Shown here in pieces: positions 17,689-27,059 of a DNA stretch of 31,478 nt (position 1 is its first letter; every line of letters starts with the position of its first letter). The stretch is from an uncultured Flavobacteriales bacterium (lineage in GTDB: Bacteria; Bacteroidota; Bacteroidia; Flavobacteriales; Crocinitomicaceae): positions 1-31,478 of the forward strand of contig CAMLHZ010000024.1 of NCBI GenBank assembly GCA_946480085.1, read 5' to 3'. The position numbers and the translations under genes are program-made. The notes beneath the pieces are model-generated. The model was not told where the DNA came from. It was given only the letters and a program-made list of their open reading frames with translations, and searched no databases.

Positions 17689-18783
17689 ATGGAAGAACGC
17701 TCAACTGCGCTCCTCGTTTTGGAAGACGGAACCGTATATCGCGGTTTTGCCACTGGTAAGATAGGTACAACAACCGGTGAAATTGCTTTTAATACTGGTA
17801 TGACCGGTTATCAGGAGGTATTTACGGATCCTTCTTACTTTGGGCAATTGCTAATCATGACCACAGCACATATCGGAAATTACGGAGTTCACAACGAAGA
17901 AGTGGAATCTGAAACCGTTAAAATCGCTGGTCTTGTGACAAAAAAATTCTCTACTGGTTTTTCTCGTGCAAGTGGTGTTTCCAATTTGAATGACTATTTG
18001 TTGAAGAACGAAACGGTAGGAATTACAGATATCGATACAAGATCTTTGGTTCGACACATTCGTCATAAAGGTGCAATGAACGCAATCATTTCATCAGAAA
18101 TTTTGGACGAAAAGGTGTTGATGGAAAAAGTGAAAGAGATTCCTTCAATGGATGGAATGGAACTTTCTTCTAAAGTTGCTACAAAAGAAGCTTATGAAAG
18201 TGGTGATGCTTCAAGCAAATTGAGAGTAGCTCTTCTTGATTTTGGTGTGAAGAAGAACATTGTACGCTGTTTGAACGATAGAGGAGCATTCGTTAAAGTG
18301 TTCCCTTTAGGAACAACAGTTGCAGATATCAAAGCGTTCAATCCAACAGGAATTATGTTGAGTAATGGTCCTGGTGATCCTGCTGCTATGCCTAACGAAA
18401 TTGCTTTGGTAAAGGAATTGGTTGAAACGGATACTCCAATTTTTGGAATTTGTTTGGGACACCAGATTTTAGGTTTGAGTCAGGGATTGGAGACAGCAAA
18501 AATGTTCAACGGACATAGAGGTGTTAATCATCCAATCAAAAACCTGATTACAGGTAAAGGTGAAATTACTTCTCAGAATCACGGGTTTGTGATCACACAT
18601 GAGAGTATCGCAAAACAAGATAAGATTGAAGTGACACACATTCACCTGAATGATGAGACGGTTGCCGGAATCCAAATTAAAGGAAAGAAAATATTTTCCG
18701 TTCAGTATCACCCTGAGGCGTCGGCTGGTCCGCACGATTCAAGATATCTGTTCGATCAGTTTATAACGAATATGAGTAACTAA
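17689..18783 (+). CDS. carA: Carbamoyl-phosphate synthase small (glutaminase) subunit
   Basis: 364 residues. Hydrolyses glutamine and channels ammonia to the large subunit CarB for carbamoyl phosphate, the entry to pyrimidine and arginine synthesis. The N-terminal CarA domain has LVLEDGTVYRGFATGKIGTT, GYQEVFTDPSYFGQL and TDIDTRSLVRHIRHKGAMN. The C-terminal class I amidotransferase domain has the nucleophile Cys255 in FGICLGHQ and His341/Glu343 in YHPEAS, so the triad is complete. The ATG at 17689 gives the family N terminus. carB is not adjacent: eno follows after a terminator, so CarB must be encoded elsewhere. Confidence 0.96.
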   Translation: MEERSTALLVLEDGTVYRGFATGKIGTTTGEIAFNTGMTGYQEVFTDPSYFGQLLIMTTAHIGNYGVHNEEVESETVKIAGLVTKKFSTGFSRASGVSNLNDYLLKNETVGITDIDTRSLVRHIRHKGAMNAIISSEILDEKVLMEKVKEIPSMDGMELSSKVATKEAYESGDASSKLRVALLDFGVKKNIVRCLNDRGAFVKVFPLGTTVADIKAFNPTGIMLSNGPGDPAAMPNEIALVKELVETDTPIFGICLGHQILGLSQGLETAKMFNGHRGVNHPIKNLITGKGEITSQNHGFVITHESIAKQDKIEVTHIHLNDETVAGIQIKGKKIFSVQYHPEASAGPHDSRYLFDQFITNMSN

Positions 18784-18790
18784 ATGGATG

Positions 18791-18826
18791 AATCCGCCTG
18801 AGTAATAACGGGCGGATTTGTTTTTT
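18791..18826 (+). terminator. Intrinsic terminator after carA
   Basis: AATCCGCC (18791-18798) pairs with GGCGGATT (18811-18818) around a 12-base loop, followed by TGTTTTTT. It begins 7 bases after the carA stop and separates it from eno. Confidence 0.9.
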
Positions 18827-18837
18827 GAGATAATTAA

Positions 18838-20148
<1,311 letters not shown>

Positions 20149-20227
20149 TATTAATATTTTAACAAAATAGGATTTTAAAAGGTCTAACTTTTTGTTTTCC
20201 AATATTTTGTGATAATTAATACTTTAG

Positions 20228-20251
20228 AGGTTGCTTAGGCAACCTTTTTTT
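20228..20251 (+). terminator. Intrinsic terminator after eno
   Basis: AGGTTGC (20228-20234) pairs with GCAACCT (20239-20245) around a TTAG loop, followed by seven T (20245-20251). It is placed 80 bases after the eno stop and 35 bases before the next start, so the promoter of the following gene must be very close or the two units share some readthrough. Confidence 0.88.
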
Positions 20252-20285
20252 ATATGAAGCGTTTTTAAAGTACTCATAAACTAAC

Positions 20286-20639
20286 ATGAAGACAACTATA
20301 TTTTTAGTATTACTATTGGCCTTTAGCGGAACTAGTAATGCACAAACAGAAGACGGAGGAGCAAAGTACTTTGCTCAGTGCATGGTAAACATTACGGATG
20401 AAGAAATGTTCAGATCTATTGAATCGAATATTCGCTTGAATCCCAATGTTGAAGTTGTTCGCCTTGATTGGGAAACGAAAAGAGCATTTGTTCTTACAAC
20501 CAATCTAAATTCATTTACAGATGCGGATTTTGAAGCATGGTTTGGTTCAAATACCATAAACATTTCTTGTGTTCAAACAGGAGTTTATGGTGTTGACGAA
20601 ATCGCAAAATATCCTTTTACAAACTGTTCAAATAATTAG
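20286..20639 (+). CDS. Small secreted protein, HMA-like fold possible
   Basis: 117 residues, not recognised as a named family. A clear signal peptide (MKTTIFLVLLLAFSGTSNAQ, cut probably after residue 19) predicts export. The mature part alternates strand/helix/strand (MVNITDEEMFRSIESNIRLN, VEVVRLDWETKRAFVLTTN, FTDADFEAWFG), which resembles the beta-alpha-beta-beta-alpha-beta layout of heavy-metal-associated-like domains, but there is no CxxC; Cys are at 32, 95 and 114. It ends 2 bases before the large T9SS protein gene, so the two are almost certainly co-transcribed; a partner or surface accessory role is a guess. Confidence 0.7.
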   Translation: MKTTIFLVLLLAFSGTSNAQTEDGGAKYFAQCMVNITDEEMFRSIESNIRLNPNVEVVRLDWETKRAFVLTTNLNSFTDADFEAWFGSNTINISCVQTGVYGVDEIAKYPFTNCSNN

Positions 20640-20641
20640 TC

Positions 20642-23248
20642 ATGAAAAAGTTATTGATAATTACTTTGCTTTTATCTGTGGCTAATGTTTGGTCACAGCA
20701 ATTACCGGTTAATTGTAACCTGGCGGTTCCAGGCTGTTCAACTCCGCAATTTCCGATTGTAGGACAACAACCGACTTACAACGTATCGGATTTCGGTTCT
20801 GGAACAATTTCCAATCCTTCTTCCAACCCTCAAGGGGTAAACAGTGGATGTTTATTGTCAGGTGAAACGGTTTCTACGTTTATTACAATTAACGTGGTGT
20901 CCACAGGAACATTGCAGTGGTCGTTAGTAGGTTCAACCGGTTCAGGGTGTTTTGACTGGATTATGTGGCCCAATGTAAACGGCAACGGTTGCGCAGGAAT
21001 TAATGGAAATACATTAGCACCTGTGGCTTGTAACTGGAACGGAATGTGTAATGGAAATACAGGAATGTCTACTCCGGCAAATTACCCTCCAAATGCATCA
21101 AGCACAAGTTATCAACCACCGTTAAATGTTGTTGCAGGACAATCGTACATTCTTTGTTTATCGAACTACTCATTTACAAATCAAGATGTTGACCTGGACT
21201 TCTTTGGAACTGCACAAGTCGTTTGTGGTGTTTCTGCAGCAGATCAAACAATCTGTCAAGGTAATTCTACAACGGTTACAATTGCTACTCCTGGTTATAC
21301 AGCTCCAACGTTCAATTGGTTGCAAACAAACGGTGTAGCCAACCCGACTGCAGGAACAACAACAGTTAACCCATCAGTTACTACTACCTACAATGTAGTT
21401 GTAACACAACCAGCAATGGGAACAACTCCTGCATTGCAAGATACAGCTACGTTTACAATTACTGTAGTCCCAACTTTGACACCGAATGCTGGTCCTGATC
21501 AAACAATTTGTTTGGGAAGTCCTATACAATTAGCAGCAAATGCCGCTCCTACCGGAACCACAGGATCTTGGCAATCGATTTTGCCTACAGGTTTAACTCC
21601 GGCTGCAACAGCTAGTTTTGCACCCAATCCATCTTCACCAAATGCTGTTGTAACAGTGAATCAACCTGGAACTTACAAATTTATTTGGAGACACTCAAGC
21701 ACACTTTGTGGTGTTGTTCGAGATACTATGGTAGTAACAGTGGTTTCATTAACTGCAACTGCAGCGGTTACTCATCCAAGTTGTGGAGGTTATTCAGATG
21801 GTTCAATTACAATTACTTGTGCTGGAGCAACAGAATATAGCTTCAATAACGGAGGTACATGGGGACCATTAAATACAATGTCAGGATTTGCTGCGGGAAC
21901 GTATACAGTATGTGCTCGAAATGCACTGGGTTGTCAGAAATGTGTTACTGCTACGTTAATCGATCCTACACCAGTAGTTGTTAGTGTTTCGAATGATACG
22001 TTGATTTGTCAAAACGGAACAGCTTCTTTGGTTGCAAGTGCAACTGGAGGAACAACATATACTTATCATTGGGATCACACAACATCGTTATTACCAAATC
22101 AGGATGTTAACCCAACTGTAAATACGTATTATCCGGTTGTCGCTGAAAATGATTTGGGATGTCTATCGCAACCAGATTCAATTTTGGTTTCTGTTCGTCA
22201 ACCAATTTCTGGAGCATTAACTCCGTTAGACCAAAGTGTTTGTCCGGGATATCCGGGTACGATAAGTACAACTGGGATTACTGGTGGAATTGGAGCACCT
22301 TACGACTTTGTTTGGTCAACTGCACATTCAAATTCAGGAACAAGCAGCTCGATTACGGATTCTCCGCAAAATACAACAACGTATATCGTAACAGTTACTG
22401 ACGCATGTGAATCAACACCATTGGTATTGTCAACGCAAATCATCACATATCCGGTTCCGGTTCCAATGATTGCTGTCGATGAGCCAGTGAAATGTGAGCC
22501 TGCTGAATTTATTTTGTCGAATGCAACTGACCCTAACATGACAGCTGCAACAGTTTGGAATATTTCAAACGGGCAACAGTTTATTGATCAGGATGTGGTT
22601 ACGCCAGATGCATTGTTCGCTGGAAGTTATGACGTACAATTGATCGTGGTTTCTCCAAACGGATGTATTGACTCAACAACTTTCGTAGGATATCTGAGTG
22701 TTCTTCCTCAACCAGTTGCAGATTTCAAATGGTCACCAGATCCTGTAACGATGTTCAATACGCAAACAATGTTGAACAATTACAGTACAGGTGCCGATAC
22801 TTATGAGTGGTTTGTAAACGGTGGAACACCATCTCATTCTACTCAGGAGAATATGATTACAACGTTCCCTGATGGACAAACGGGTGATTACCTAGTGACT
22901 TTGGTTGCTACATCTTACTTAGGTTGTGTTGACACTGTCGAGATCATTGTAACAGTTTATCCGGAGGTAATTATTTACGTTCCAAATACCTTTACTCCTG
23001 ATAATGATGAATTCAACCAAACATGGGGAATTGTTATTGAAGGAATTGACGAAGCTAATTTTGAACTAATGGTAATGAACCGTTGGGGGGAAATCATGTA
23101 TGAATCTCATGATGTAGATGCTAAATGGGATGGAACGTACCATGGTCGTATTGTTCCGCAAGGAAGCTATATTTGGACAGTACGTGCTAAGGATATCCTT
23201 ACAGATAAAAAATACGAATGGAATGGTGGAGTGAACATCATCTACTAA
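20642..23248 (+). CDS. Secreted multidomain protein with T9SS type B sorting domain
   Basis: 868 residues with signal peptide MKKLLIITLLLSVANVWSQ. Residues about 20-200 form a Cys/Gly/Asn-rich beta domain (GSTGSGCFDWIMWPNVNG) common at the front of Bacteroidetes surface proteins. Ig/PKD-like repeats follow, each opening with a similar phrase: DQTICQG (201), PDQTICLGS (285), NDTLICQNG (451), LDQSVCPG (529). Residues about 377-445 look like a SprB-type repeat (SCGGYSDGSITITC). A PKD-like domain starts near 689 (PVADFKWSPDP). The last 97 residues (from VYPEVIIYVPNTFTPD at 772, with NRWGEIMYES, KWDGTYHG, PQGSYIWTVRAKD) are the gliding-motility-associated C-terminal sorting domain, so secretion by the type IX system is expected. 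Ligand unknown; probably adhesion or motility related. Confidence 0.88.
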   Translation: MKKLLIITLLLSVANVWSQQLPVNCNLAVPGCSTPQFPIVGQQPTYNVSDFGSGTISNPSSNPQGVNSGCLLSGETVSTFITINVVSTGTLQWSLVGSTGSGCFDWIMWPNVNGNGCAGINGNTLAPVACNWNGMCNGNTGMSTPANYPPNASSTSYQPPLNVVAGQSYILCLSNYSFTNQDVDLDFFGTAQVVCGVSAADQTICQGNSTTVTIATPGYTAPTFNWLQTNGVANPTAGTTTVNPSVTTTYNVVVTQPAMGTTPALQDTATFTITVVPTLTPNAGPDQTICLGSPIQLAANAAPTGTTGSWQSILPTGLTPAATASFAPNPSSPNAVVTVNQPGTYKFIWRHSSTLCGVVRDTMVVTVVSLTATAAVTHPSCGGYSDGSITITCAGATEYSFNNGGTWGPLNTMSGFAAGTYTVCARNALGCQKCVTATLIDPTPVVVSVSNDTLICQNGTASLVASATGGTTYTYHWDHTTSLLPNQDVNPTVNTYYPVVAENDLGCLSQPDSILVSVRQPISGALTPLDQSVCPGYPGTISTTGITGGIGAPYDFVWSTAHSNSGTSSSITDSPQNTTTYIVTVTDACESTPLVLSTQIITYPVPVPMIAVDEPVKCEPAEFILSNATDPNMTAATVWNISNGQQFIDQDVVTPDALFAGSYDVQLIVVSPNGCIDSTTFVGYLSVLPQPVADFKWSPDPVTMFNTQTMLNNYSTGADTYEWFVNGGTPSHSTQENMITTFPDGQTGDYLVTLVATSYLGCVDTVEIIVTVYPEVIIYVPNTFTPDNDEFNQTWGIVIEGIDEANFELMVMNRWGEIMYESHDVDAKWDGTYHGRIVPQGSYIWTVRAKDILTDKKYEWNGGVNIIY

Positions 23249-23266
23249 TCCAAAATAATTTTAGAG

Positions 23267-23299
23267 AAAGGCGTTAGAAGAAAAACTAACGCCTTTTTT
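23267..23299 (+). terminator. Intrinsic terminator after the T9SS protein gene
   Basis: AAAGGCGTTAG (23267-23277) and CTAACGCCTTT (23286-23296) form a perfect 11-bp stem with an 8-base loop, ending in six T. It starts 19 bases after the stop codon. Confidence 0.94.
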
Positions 23300-23312
23300 G
23301 TGTCTAAAATTA

Positions 23313-23340
23313 TTGTACCTCGGTAGAAGGATTAATTTTG
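23313..23340 (+). promoter_or_regulatory. Promoter of hutU
   Basis: TTG (23313-23315), 17 bases, then TAATTTTG (23333-23340), an exact match to TAnnTTTG with spacing inside the known 17-23 range. Transcription would begin around 23347, giving a leader of only about 9 bases. This is the best promoter match in the window. Confidence 0.65.
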
Positions 23341-23356
23341 TGAAAAATATTCACAA
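23338..23356. promoter_or_regulatory. Operator-like palindrome at the hutU start
   Basis: TTGTGAA (23338-23344), AAATA, TTCACAA (23350-23356): a perfect 7-5-7 inverted repeat. It overlaps the last bases of the -7 box, the probable transcription start and the A of the hutU ATG. A protein bound here would block initiation. The half-sites resemble CRP-family sites, but the TGTGA/TCACA spacing is 7 instead of 6. The regulator is not encoded in this window. Confidence 0.5.
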
Positions 23357-25356
23357 TGACATTATCTGAATTCAGACAGGAGATTCAAGAAGGAATTCCA
23401 TCGGTATTGCCAGCTAAAGCTGTTTTTGATGCAAATACGAATCGTGCTCCAAAAAGAAAGCAAATTCTTTCTCAGGAAGAAAAGAAATTGGCTATTCAAA
23501 ATGCATTGCGTTATTTTCCTAAAGCACAGCATGCCGAATTGCTTCCAGAGTTTTATGAAGAACTGGAAACATACGGAAGAATATATATGTACCGCTTAAA
23601 GCCTAAGCATACAATGTACGCACGCCCCATTGATGAATATCCTGGAGCTTGTTTACAGGCAAAGGCAATTATGTTGATGATCCAGAATAACCTGGACATT
23701 GCTGTTGCTCAACATCCACAAGAATTAATCACTTACGGTGGAAATGGAGCTGTATTCCAGAATTGGGCGCAATACCGACTTTGTATGAAATACTTGTCGG
23801 AAATGATAGAAGAACAAACATTGGTAATGTACTCTGGTCACCCGCTTGGATTGTTCCCATCTCATAAAGACGCTCCAAGAGTTGTGGTAACCAACGGTAT
23901 GATGATTCCAAATTATTCGAAACCGGATGATTGGGAGAAGTTTAACGCACTTGGGGTTACGCAATACGGACAAATGACTGCGGGTTCTTATATGTATATC
24001 GGTCCACAAGGAATTGTTCATGGAACAACAATTACAGTTCTAAACGGATTTAGAAAGATTGGAAAAGAGCCGAAAGGAAATTTGTTTGTTACCTCTGGTT
24101 TAGGAGGGATGAGTGGAGCACAACCAAAAGCAGGAACAATCGCCGGTTGTATTACTGTTTGTGCCGAGGTGAACCCAAAAATCACTAAAATTCGTCATGA
24201 ACAAGGTTGGATCCACGAAGTTGTAGAAGACATTAATGCACTTGTTCAACGTGTTCGCTTGGCTCAGGAAAAGAATGAAGTCATTTCAATTGCTTACTTA
24301 GGAAATGTAGTTGATGTATGGGAGCGTTTCGCAGAAGAAAACCTGCATATTGATCTGGGTTCGGATCAAACAAGTTTGCACAATCCATGGGCTGGAGGAT
24401 ATTATCCTGTAGGTTTAGGCTTTGAAGAAGCGAATGAGTTGATGGCGTCTAATCCCGATCTATTTAAAACTAAAGTTCAGGAAGGACTTGTTCGTCACGC
24501 TGCTGCCGTAAATAAGCATACAGCAAAAGGAACTTACTTCTTTGACTATGGAAATGCGTTTTTACTTGAAGCATCACGAGCAGGTGCTGATGTGATGGCA
24601 GCAAACGGAATTGATTTCAAGTATCCGTCATATGTTCAGGATATCATGGGGCCAATGTGTTTCGATTACGGATTTGGACCTTTCCGTTGGGTTTGTACTT
24701 CTGGTAAACCAGAGGATTTAAAATTAACTGACGATATCGCTTGTACTGTTCTTGAGGAAATAATGAAGAACAGTCCGGTTGAAATTCAACAGCAAATGGC
24801 CGACAATATTCAATGGATTAAAGGTGCACAGGAAAATAAGCTCGTTGTAGGCTCTCAAGCCCGAATTCTGTACGCAGATGCGGAAGGAAGAATGAAGATT
24901 GCTTCAGCGTTCAATAAAGCCATTTCTGAAGGGAAAATTGGTGCAGTTGTTCTAGGAAGAGATCACCATGATGTTTCCGGAACAGATTCACCCTACAGAG
25001 AGACATCTAACATTTATGATGGTTCGCGTTTCACATCGGATATGGCAATTCACAATGTCATTGGTGATTCTTTCCGCGGCGCTACCTGGGTCTCCATTCA
25101 CAATGGTGGTGGAGTTGGCTGGGGTGAAGTGATCAACGGTGGATTTGGAATGCTCCTTGATGGCTCAGACGATGCTCAACGTAGACTAACGATGATGCTA
25201 CATTGGGATGTCAATAACGGAATTGCAAGAAGAAACTGGGCTCGAAATGAAGGTGCTATTTTCGCAATCAAACGGGCAATGGAGTTGGAACCGAAATTGA
25301 AAGTTACTTTACCTGAGTTGGTTGATGATAAGTTGTTTGATCAGATAGGGCTTTAG
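23356..25356 (+). CDS. hutU: Urocanate hydratase, long form
   Basis: 666 residues, longer than the about 555-residue proteobacterial enzyme and closer to the long form also found in animals. Converts urocanate to imidazolonepropionate, the second step of histidine degradation, using tightly bound NAD as an electrophile. Seen: ITYGGNGAVFQNWAQYRL, the NAD-binding GLGGMSGAQPKAGTIAGC (from residue 248), the active-site segment CFDYGFGPFRWVCTSG (Cys435, Cys447) and ATWVSIHNGGGVGWGEV near the C terminus. No hutH, hutI or hutG lies next to it, so the pathway is scattered or partial. The gene has its own promoter and a possible operator. The end is marked by a palindromic repeat shared with the opposing gene. 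Confidence 0.95.
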   Translation: MTLSEFRQEIQEGIPSVLPAKAVFDANTNRAPKRKQILSQEEKKLAIQNALRYFPKAQHAELLPEFYEELETYGRIYMYRLKPKHTMYARPIDEYPGACLQAKAIMLMIQNNLDIAVAQHPQELITYGGNGAVFQNWAQYRLCMKYLSEMIEEQTLVMYSGHPLGLFPSHKDAPRVVVTNGMMIPNYSKPDDWEKFNALGVTQYGQMTAGSYMYIGPQGIVHGTTITVLNGFRKIGKEPKGNLFVTSGLGGMSGAQPKAGTIAGCITVCAEVNPKITKIRHEQGWIHEVVEDINALVQRVRLAQEKNEVISIAYLGNVVDVWERFAEENLHIDLGSDQTSLHNPWAGGYYPVGLGFEEANELMASNPDLFKTKVQEGLVRHAAAVNKHTAKGTYFFDYGNAFLLEASRAGADVMAANGIDFKYPSYVQDIMGPMCFDYGFGPFRWVCTSGKPEDLKLTDDIACTVLEEIMKNSPVEIQQQMADNIQWIKGAQENKLVVGSQARILYADAEGRMKIASAFNKAISEGKIGAVVLGRDHHDVSGTDSPYRETSNIYDGSRFTSDMAIHNVIGDSFRGATWVSIHNGGGVGWGEVINGGFGMLLDGSDDAQRRLTMMLHWDVNNGIARRNWARNEGAIFAIKRAMELEPKLKVTLPELVDDKLFDQIGL

Positions 25357-25369
25357 AATGGAATTATGA

Positions 25370-25397
25370 GTAGAGACGCGATGCGTCGCGTCTTTAC
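25370..25397. repeat. Dispersed palindromic repeat, copy 2, between convergent genes
   Basis: GTAGAGACGCGAT (25370-25382) and GTCGCGTCTTTAC (25385-25397) pair over 13 positions with two G-U wobbles. It sits 13 bases after hutU and 21 bases before the stop of the opposing OmpA-family gene, so it could act as a shared transcription end for both. It is the same family as the copy at 17451-17474; no T-run of usual length follows on the plus strand. Confidence 0.8.
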
Positions 25398-25418
25398 GGT
25401 ATTTTCAACCTACAAGAA

Positions 25419-26594
25419 TTAAAGAACCTTGATCTCTACGCGTCTGTTCGCCTGTTCCTCGTAAGACATTTTTGCCTCAGGATAGATCGGTTTGGTATTT
25501 CCGTATCCAACAGCTGTCATTCGGTTTTTATCGATTCCGTTGTCGGATAACCAGATCATTACACGTTTTGCTCTAGCCTCTGATAGTTTTTGTCCTGCAA
25601 AAGTATTTTCTCCTGTTGCATGCACGTGACCTTGAATTTCAACATTCACCGTTGCGTTTAATGCCAGGAAATCTTTTATTCTTCTGAGTTTAACTTCCGC
25701 GGTTGGTAAGAATTCGGAAGATCCGGGATAGAATTCGATCTCATCGATCTGCATACTTTTCCCTTCGCCGAGAGGTTCCAGCCAAATTACAACTTCGTTA
25801 TCAGAACCTGCCGAAACGGGCTCGTCTTTATCAACGAAGAAATAACCTTCTGCATCCACTTTGATTTGGATTTTTCCTGACTTGTCGATAGTTAAATTGA
25901 AGTCGGAAGCCATGTATGTACCGTTAACGTCTTTTAAACCGGTGATGGTAACATTTGCAACAACAGGAGTTCCTGTTTCTGCATCACGAACCATTAACTT
26001 CAATGCATCAACACTTTTGTTTTTGCGTAAATCCATCAATTTACCACCTTCCGAAGTTTCTTGCAACTGACCTTCGGTTGGTTCAAAATTGACATCCAAT
26101 TCCAATTTTGATTTCAATTTCGCTTCAGTTAGGAAACAAATCATGATGTACTTCCCACCTGATAAATCAATTGGATAAAGTGTGTTCGAGGTTGTAATTA
26201 AGTTCAATCCAACATGTTGTTCTTTGGAGTTGATCAATCGGCGAATATCTGCTTTACCAGTGTAGATGTCTTCACAAGCATCTTTTGTGACTGCTTCAAA
26301 AATGACCATTTGAAGCGTTCCTTCAGAAACAGATGCGTCTAATGTAAAGCGACCATCATATCCTGCTTTGAAAGCGTACCAAAGTGAATTGAGTTCTTTA
26401 TTGCTTTGAAGGGATGGATAAGCTTCCAAATCTTTAAACATTCCACCTTTTCCAGTGAACTGAGAGGTAAAAGCTCCGGGTTGCATTATATTTGTAGCCC
26501 CAGTACAGTCGGCAATTTTATCCGAAGTTGTCATATCCTGAGAGAGGGTACGACACGAGGTTAACATCAATAGTAATACGAAAAGAAATTTCAT
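25419..26594 (-). CDS. OmpA-family peptidoglycan-binding lipoprotein
   Basis: 391 residues from the start at 26594 (MKFLFVLLLMLTSCRTLSQ); upstream in-frame codons run back over the divergent promoter and are not used. The LTSC lipobox puts the lipid on Cys14. Parts in order: a beta-rich N-terminal domain (NSLWYAFKAGYDGRFTLDAS, Cys-containing), a carboxypeptidase-regulatory-like beta domain (MVRDAETGTPVVANVTITGL), and the C-terminal OmpA domain in the last 110 residues (EIEFYPGSSEFLPTAEVKLR, KLSEARAKRVMIWLSDNGID, VGYGNTKPIYPE, NRRVEIKVL), which binds peptidoglycan. A likely envelope-anchoring protein of the outer-membrane periplasmic face. It shares a 73-base divergent promoter region with the haemoglobin gene. 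Confidence 0.9.
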   Translation of the reverse strand: MKFLFVLLLMLTSCRTLSQDMTTSDKIADCTGATNIMQPGAFTSQFTGKGGMFKDLEAYPSLQSNKELNSLWYAFKAGYDGRFTLDASVSEGTLQMVIFEAVTKDACEDIYTGKADIRRLINSKEQHVGLNLITTSNTLYPIDLSGGKYIMICFLTEAKLKSKLELDVNFEPTEGQLQETSEGGKLMDLRKNKSVDALKLMVRDAETGTPVVANVTITGLKDVNGTYMASDFNLTIDKSGKIQIKVDAEGYFFVDKDEPVSAGSDNEVVIWLEPLGEGKSMQIDEIEFYPGSSEFLPTAEVKLRRIKDFLALNATVNVEIQGHVHATGENTFAGQKLSEARAKRVMIWLSDNGIDKNRMTAVGYGNTKPIYPEAKMSYEEQANRRVEIKVL

Positions 26595-26600
26595 TCGATA

Positions 26601-26633
26601 CAAAAATATAAATACTATCGAATTCCTTCTCAA
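26601..26633 (-). promoter_or_regulatory. Promoter of the OmpA-family gene
   Basis: On the minus strand, TTG (26633-26631), 22 bases, then TATTTTTG (26608-26601), an exact TAnnTTTG with allowed spacing. The -7 box ends 6 bases before the ATG at 26594, so the leader would be almost absent. No comparable box is visible for the divergent haemoglobin gene. Confidence 0.5.
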
Positions 26634-26667
26634 GTTGCTGAAAATTAAACGAAAAACTTTCTTCAAA

Positions 26668-27030
26668 ATGGAGAACCTATATGATAAAGTTGGAGAGCAA
26701 AACATAGCCTTATTGGTCAATGGGTTTTATGAGCATGTCTTCGCTTCTCCAATAATCGCACCATTATTCAGGACAGATCGAGACGAAATTAAGCGTAAAC
26801 AAAAACTCTTTCTTGCTCAGTTTCTTGGAGGTCCGACTTTGTATTCTCAGGAGTTTGGTCATCCCAAAATGCGGATGAGACATATGCCTCACAAAATAAC
26901 AGAAGAGGCAATGATGGAATGGCTGAGATGTATGCACTTGGCCGTAAAGGCATTAGAAATTGATGAGAAACTGAAAGAGGAATTATTTGCTGTCTTCCCG
27001 AAATTGGCTCAGCACATGGTGAATAGTTAA
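26668..27030 (+). CDS. Group II truncated haemoglobin
   Basis: 120 residues from the ATG at 26668 (MENLYDKVGEQ); the TTG at 26635 lies in the divergent promoter. Two-over-two globin of the TrHbO type: Phe20-Tyr21 in helix B, the tract FLGGPTLYSQEFGHPKMRMR, proximal His72 in RMRHMPHKI, and Trp85 in EWLRCM, the group II hallmark at G8. Binds haem and O2 or NO; proposed roles in the family are oxygen handling and NO or peroxide detoxification. It stands alone and converges on the minus-strand gene ending at 27060. Confidence 0.92.
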   Translation: MENLYDKVGEQNIALLVNGFYEHVFASPIIAPLFRTDRDEIKRKQKLFLAQFLGGPTLYSQEFGHPKMRMRHMPHKITEEAMMEWLRCMHLAVKALEIDEKLKEELFAVFPKLAQHMVNS

Positions 27031-27059
27031 GTTCGTAAACTAAAATCAATTTTATCATC

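Noticed and set aside
23338..23356. A canonical CRP site before hutU
   Set aside because: TGTGA and TCACA are 7 bases apart, not 6, and the position over the start codon fits repression; reported only as an operator-like palindrome.
25861..26070. 69-codon plus-strand open frame opposite the OmpA-family gene
   Set aside because: Antisense of a well-supported coding region.
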